Shown here: positions 45,151 through 48,023 of the stretch, piece by piece
Numbering within the stretch: position 1 is the stretch's first letter
Layout of the letters: the number at the start of each line of letters is the position of its first letter
Assembly: GCA_016744475.1 (NCBI GenBank)
Contig: JADGEH010000028.1
Location: forward strand, 1-48,023
Source of the DNA: Thiotrichales bacterium
GTDB taxonomy: Bacteria > Pseudomonadota > Gammaproteobacteria > Beggiatoales > Beggiatoaceae
Direction of reading: 5' to 3'
Length of the DNA: 48,023 nt
Program-made: the position numbers and the translations under genes
The notes under the pieces: model-generated
The model's database searches: none
Seen by the model: the letters and a program-made list of their open reading frames with translations, nothing else
What the model was told of the DNA's origin: nothing

Positions 45151-45644
45151 AGGGTTCCTTTGGGGGTTATGACATTTGGTCATAAAGCCTTGGCTTTATG
45201 GCTCATCAATATCGAGAAATTTTGCTTTTTTTCTTATAAGTGATTGTTTTATTGGCGTGGCATGGTTGTTGTACTTATATGTTTTTAGGTGCTATTAGGC
45301 TGAATAAGCACGGCTAATAAATAGACTTGTCCAGGCTTAAGACACCGACTGCAAAACAGCGGATATGGGCGGTTTTCTCCGTTCACAACGTGACACGAAT
45401 CATTAGACTGGTTGCGAGGGGTAGGCATCGTAGCGAAAAGGTGTGGTTTTAAGGCTGTTTTTTCGGTTTTTTGAAACGAATAGTCGGCGTGTGTTGAAAA
45501 AAAGCGGAAAAACAGGCCAAAACCCACACCTTTGCAGTCCAAGTCTATTATGCTTTTTATCGTTCAATCCCGCTGTCTTTCGCTACGGTGCTTAGCTTGA
45601 ACCAGTCTAATCATCTTACTTTAATGATCTCTGGAGGAGGTTTT
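45151..45644. other. Intergenic region loaded with element fragments
   Basis: 494 bp between divergent genes. It contains an isolated type A end near 45332-45345 (aatagacttgtccagg region), the type A copy at 45405-45546, and a further accagtct end near 45602-45608. No gene is seen. Confidence 0.6.
45405..45546. repeat. Miniature inverted-repeat element, type A copy 3
   Basis: 142 bp, left end AGACTGGTTGCGAGGGG, right end CCAAGTCT, flanked by ATT on both sides (45402-45404 and 45547-45549). Same orientation as copy 2 at 26434. About 19 bp are missing near the right end compared with copies 1 and 2. Confidence 0.8.
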
Positions 45645-45926
45645 ATGATGAACAAAGCTTTAATCATGGTTTTAGGCTTAAGTTTGACCCCATCGGTCGG
45701 TGCCAGTGGTTTTGTGGCGGGGAGTCAACCAGACAGACGTCCGGCGCAAGCCCCCTACGTACAGTTTGATGCTAAATCGCCTGCTTGGTATGCACAAGCC
45801 TTACAGGGTGTCACTCAACCATTTTCTCCCAGTTTAGGTTTTCTGGAATATCAGGGCGCTTGGTATACACCCTTCACTCGCCCAGGTATGACAGGACGCT
45901 ACGATATGCGGCGCTGGCACCATTAG
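45645..45926 (+). CDS. Small secreted protein, unknown function
   Basis: 93 aa from the ATG at 45645, with a strong GGAGGAGG at 45631-45638 (a second ATG follows at once). Signal peptide MMNKALIMVLGLSLTPSVGA is likely. The mature ~73 residues are rich in aromatic residues, Pro, Gly and Arg (FLEYQGAWYTPF) and end in MRRWHH. There is no Cys. No family is recognised. The stop TAG (45924-45926) consists of two bases of the TTA target duplication plus the first base of the type B element, so the present C-terminus may be shortened or altered by the insertion. Confidence 0.65.
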   Translation: MMNKALIMVLGLSLTPSVGASGFVAGSQPDRRPAQAPYVQFDAKSPAWYAQALQGVTQPFSPSLGFLEYQGAWYTPFTRPGMTGRYDMRRWHH

Positions 45927-46012
45927 AGCCTATACGAAGATGAGGGATCGAAGCGAAAATTCGCCATTTTGAGGCAGGTTTGCAGCCGATTATCCCATTT
46001 TCGTATAGGCTC
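45926..46012. repeat. Miniature inverted-repeat element, type B copy 4 (87 bp short form)
   Basis: Ends GAGCCTATACGAA and TTCGTATAGGCTC, flanked by TTA on both sides (45923-45925 and 46013-46015). Read in reverse it is nearly identical to the 87-bp copy at 37010-37096, with the same internal deletion. It begins inside the stop codon of the preceding gene. Confidence 0.9.
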
Positions 46013-46122
46013 TTAGGCTCTGTACGCAACGCACAGTGGAGCATCGGCTGCAAAGCGAAGTATCCAATTATGCCTTGCGTTACAACACTATAAAACAACA
46101 ACACACCAAAGGAATTGCGCTT

Positions 46123-46893
46123 ATGCTTTCTGATTATAAGCCATTGTGGTTCGGTATTGGCCTAGTGGTACTCATGATCTTTTTAGTCATAGTGATGAAC
46201 CCCTCTCAACCACCCACCTCAGTCTCTACAAATACTGAAGATGTGGCTTCGGTGGATACCTCACAGGCGGTGACAGCACGCACAGGGACGGACACAGTGT
46301 CGCCACCCTCAGCCCCGTCTATGCCTTCTAACAATACGACTCCAGCTGAAGCGGACAAGGGTTCAGTCATCACAACGACCGAGCCAGAATCTGAAGGGGT
46401 GAATGCTTCTGTGGCTGTGAACACACTCGCAGAAACAGCTTCTATCCCTGATGCCGTGTCGCCTTCTGCTCAGGAAAATACCGTTGCGGAAACGCCTGTG
46501 ACACCTGAATCCGTAACAGCAGACACGCCACCTGCGCCTTCTACTCATGCGCAGGATATACCTACACAAAGACCTGCTCCTGTGCATGTGCCTGCCCCTG
46601 AACCGATGCCTGCACATCAACAACCCGCGCAGCCTCATCCTGCAACGGTTTTGCCTGTCATGCAGACACAACAAAGCCTTCAACAAGCGTCTACTGAACA
46701 GTGGAATGCGCAAACCTTAACAGATGGGAGTTTGTTACTCATTCCCCCCTTGAAAGGACAAGCCATGTCCCCTGAGTTTATTGGGCAACTGGCTCAGCAA
46801 TTAGAAGCGGCAGGTTGGCAGGTGAATGAACCTGCTAGTGGTCATGTCTTGTTATTTCCCACTGACAAAATGTCAGAACCCTTAGCCCACTAA
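46123..46893 (+). CDS. Single-pass membrane protein with long Thr/Pro/Ala/Ser-rich domain, unknown function
   Basis: 256 aa from the ATG at 46123 (AAAGGA upstream); an in-frame extension to 46036 has no binding site. One N-terminal membrane helix (about 8-26, WFGIGLVVLMIFLVIVM) is followed by ~165 low-complexity residues rich in Thr, Val, Ser, Pro and Ala. A compact C-terminal domain of ~60 residues comes last (DGSLLLIPPLKGQAMSPEF, LAQQLEAAGWQVNEP). The linker-plus-small-domain layout resembles envelope-spanning or peptidoglycan-associated proteins, but no known domain is recognised. Confidence 0.75.
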   Translation: MLSDYKPLWFGIGLVVLMIFLVIVMNPSQPPTSVSTNTEDVASVDTSQAVTARTGTDTVSPPSAPSMPSNNTTPAEADKGSVITTTEPESEGVNASVAVNTLAETASIPDAVSPSAQENTVAETPVTPESVTADTPPAPSTHAQDIPTQRPAPVHVPAPEPMPAHQQPAQPHPATVLPVMQTQQSLQQASTEQWNAQTLTDGSLLLIPPLKGQAMSPEFIGQLAQQLEAAGWQVNEPASGHVLLFPTDKMSEPLAH

Positions 46894-47124
46894 ATCTGTG
46901 GGTTCATTCTCAAATTGAAAATCCAACCTGACAAAATGGCAGGTTTATCTTTCACCCAGCCGATGTTATTGCAGCACAAGATAGTTAAAAACTATAAAAA
47001 TCAATATGTAGCGTAGCTCATTCTGCGCTGGTACAGGGCTTGCTCTAATGCCTCGCAGGGTTAAATCCCTTTGGAATCTGTTTCACAATCTTTGAAGAAC
47101 CATCTATTTGGAGGAGTTTTACCA
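46894..47124. other. Intergenic region before the Gly-Met repeat protein
   Basis: 231 bp. Weak stems are seen around the preceding stop codon (cccac / gtggg at 46886-46902). The region should hold the promoter of the downstream gene. GAGGAG at 47111-47116 is the ribosome binding site of that gene. Nothing else is apparent. Confidence 0.5.
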
Positions 47125-48023
47125 ATGAATTTCAAAAAAATAAGCTTAGCCGCAGCCATTGCTACCTTACTGGCTTCCCCTTTTGCATTAGCAGCTGAAA
47201 AACAAGAAGGCATGAGCGGAATGTCTGGTATGGACGGCATGAGCGGTATGTCTGGCATGGGCGGCATGAGCGGTATGTCTGGCATGGGCGGCATGAGCGG
47301 TATGTCTGGCATGGGCGGCATGAGCGGTATGTCTGGCATGGGCGGCATGAGTGGAATGTCCGGCATGGGCGGCATGGGTGGAATGTCCGGTATGGGCGGC
47401 ATGGGTGGAATGTCCGGTATGGGCGGCATGGGTGGAATGTCCGGTATGGGCGGCATGGGTGGAATGTCCGGCATGGGCGGCATGGGTGGAATGTCCGGTA
47501 TGGGCGGCATGGGTGGAATGTCCGGTATGGGCGGCATGGGTGGAATGTCCGGTATGCACGGCATGTCCGGTATGCATGGAATGTCTGGCATGTATGGTAT
47601 GGGCGGCATGAGCGGAATGTCTGGCATGGGCGGTATGAGTGGCATGTCTGGTTATGGTGGCGCTGGTGTTGCGACTTCTCGCGCTTATTTCCACATTACA
47701 CCTGATGGTCATATGTTCTTCTATCCTTCAACCACTTACGTTTATGGCGGCAATATGGCTGGCATGGGCGGCATGAGTGGAATGTCCGGTATGGGCGGCA
47801 TGGGTGGAATGTCCGGCATGGGCGGCATGGGAGGAATGTCCGGCATGGGCGGTATGGGTGGAATGTCCGGCATGGGCGGCATGGGCGGCATGGGTGGAAT
47901 GTCCGGTATGGGCGGCATGGGTGGTATGAATGGTATGTCCGGCATGGGCGGCTACTACTATTGGACACCTCCCACTGGTATGGGCGGAATGTCCGGCATG
48001 GGCGGGATGGGTGGAAAGTCCGG
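47125..48023 (+). CDS. Secreted Gly-Met-Xaa triplet-repeat protein (3' end beyond window)
   Basis: At least 299 residues, open to the window edge with no stop. ATG at 47125 with GAGGAG 8 nt before it; the signal peptide MNFKKISLAAAIATLLASPF ends at ALA. The mature chain is almost wholly Gly-Met-(Ser/Gly) triplets: Gly in every third position and Met in every third position, interrupted by one non-repetitive island (about residues 176-211, with TSRAYFHITPDGHMFFYPS) and another aromatic patch (YYYWTPPTG) near 277. Reading frame and repeat stay in register throughout. Met-rich secreted proteins often bind copper or resist oxidants; a Gly-every-third pattern could also form polyglycine-II-like or collagen-like structure. 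Both are inference. No known family is recognised. Confidence 0.8.
   Translation, partial: MNFKKISLAAAIATLLASPFALAAEKQEGMSGMSGMDGMSGMSGMGGMSGMSGMGGMSGMSGMGGMSGMSGMGGMSGMSGMGGMGGMSGMGGMGGMSGMGGMGGMSGMGGMGGMSGMGGMGGMSGMGGMGGMSGMGGMGGMSGMHGMSGMHGMSGMYGMGGMSGMSGMGGMSGMSGYGGAGVATSRAYFHITPDGHMFFYPSTTYVYGGNMAGMGGMSGMSGMGGMGGMSGMGGMGGMSGMGGMGGMSGMGGMGGMGGMSGMGGMGGMNGMSGMGGYYYWTPPTGMGGMSGMGGMGGKS
47209..47559 (+). repeat. Thirteen tandem 27-bp units
   Basis: Thirteen consecutive 27-bp units encode G-M-(S/G)-G-M-S-G-M-(G/D/H). Units 2-5 (47236-47343) are identical to each other and differ in a few third positions from units 6-13. This suggests two expansion events and strain-to-strain copy number variation. 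A second, less regular block runs from about 47758 to 47950. Confidence 0.9.

Noticed and set aside
45285-45542. 85-codon minus-strand frame (and similar Phe-rich frames in other type A and B elements)
   Set aside because: It is the translation of element DNA; the peptide differs between copies with frame changes and has no binding site.
47209-47559. CRISPR-like periodic repeats
   Set aside because: The units are directly adjacent without spacers, keep a reading frame, and lie within a gene with a signal peptide.
47061-47968. Several long open frames on the minus strand and a second plus frame with Pro-Ile-Pro, Thr-His-Ala or Trp-Val-Glu-Cys repeats
   Set aside because: They are shadows of the 27-bp tandem repeat, which is a multiple of three and so leaves all frames open. 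The frame from 47125 has the binding site and signal peptide.

Overview
The window reads as chromosomal DNA of a gammaproteobacterium. The core genes (ilvA, ubiA, ffh, yebC, gltX, grpE-dnaK, moaC, rlmE, nhaA, tesA) are of gammaproteobacterial type. Several other traits fit a filamentous sulfur oxidiser of the Thiotrichales/Beggiatoaceae sort: many secreted low-complexity proteins, a cysteine-bearing ArsR regulator, a heme-motif sensor kinase, an orphan hydrogenase/complex I-like subunit pair, and intergenic spaces packed with small palindromic elements. That placement is inference; no rRNA or tRNA gene was found in the window.

Layout. 1-6.6 kb: one giant secreted adhesin-like protein built from cadherin-like, Calx-beta, divergent InlB-type and 16-residue repeats. 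6.8-10.3 kb: ilvA and two secreted Gln/Met-rich proteins of unknown function. 10.6-14.4 kb: a GspJ-like pseudopilin, a 180-bp imperfect palindrome, an LprI-type protein, an orphan ZnuA-like zinc-binding protein and ubiA. 14.4-17.8 kb: a minus-strand operon of a Tat-exported small subunit, a GMC flavoprotein dehydrogenase and a thioester-reductase-like protein. 18-20 kb: a lone receiver protein and an H-box/REC/adenylate cyclase. 20.2-25.1 kb: ffh, yebC, a phosphomannomutase/phosphoglucomutase and nhaA. 25.3-29.5 kb: a nitrilase-family amidase between two inverted mobile elements, an unknown protein, moxR and a DUF4350 protein. 29.6-33.6 kb: a remnant of an IS200-like transposase, a flotillin-like protein and gltX. 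34-36.9 kb: dnaK and grpE, each behind its own textbook sigma-32 promoter, with no dnaJ next to them. 37-39.5 kb: tesA, a CBM48 protein and the NuoB/NuoC-like pair. 39.9-43.1 kb: the ArsR regulator, yqhA-moaC-rlmE (translationally coupled) and a lipoprotein with nine CX3C motifs. 43.3-48 kb: the heme-motif histidine kinase, two small secreted or membrane-anchored proteins, and a striking open-ended protein in which Gly-Met-Xaa triplets repeat for most of its length.

The most notable structure outside genes is a family of miniature inverted-repeat elements. Type B has GAGCCTATACG ends, occurs in 158-bp and 87-bp forms, and is flanked by a 3-bp TTA/TAA duplication. Type A has AGACTTGTTGC ends, is about 142-161 bp long, and is flanked by ATT/AAT. 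A and B share the same interior. Five genes (gltX, the 26.6 kb gene, the CX3C lipoprotein, the histidine kinase and the 45.6 kb peptide) have stop codons that coincide with or overlap an element edge or its target duplication. No transposase able to move them is encoded here.
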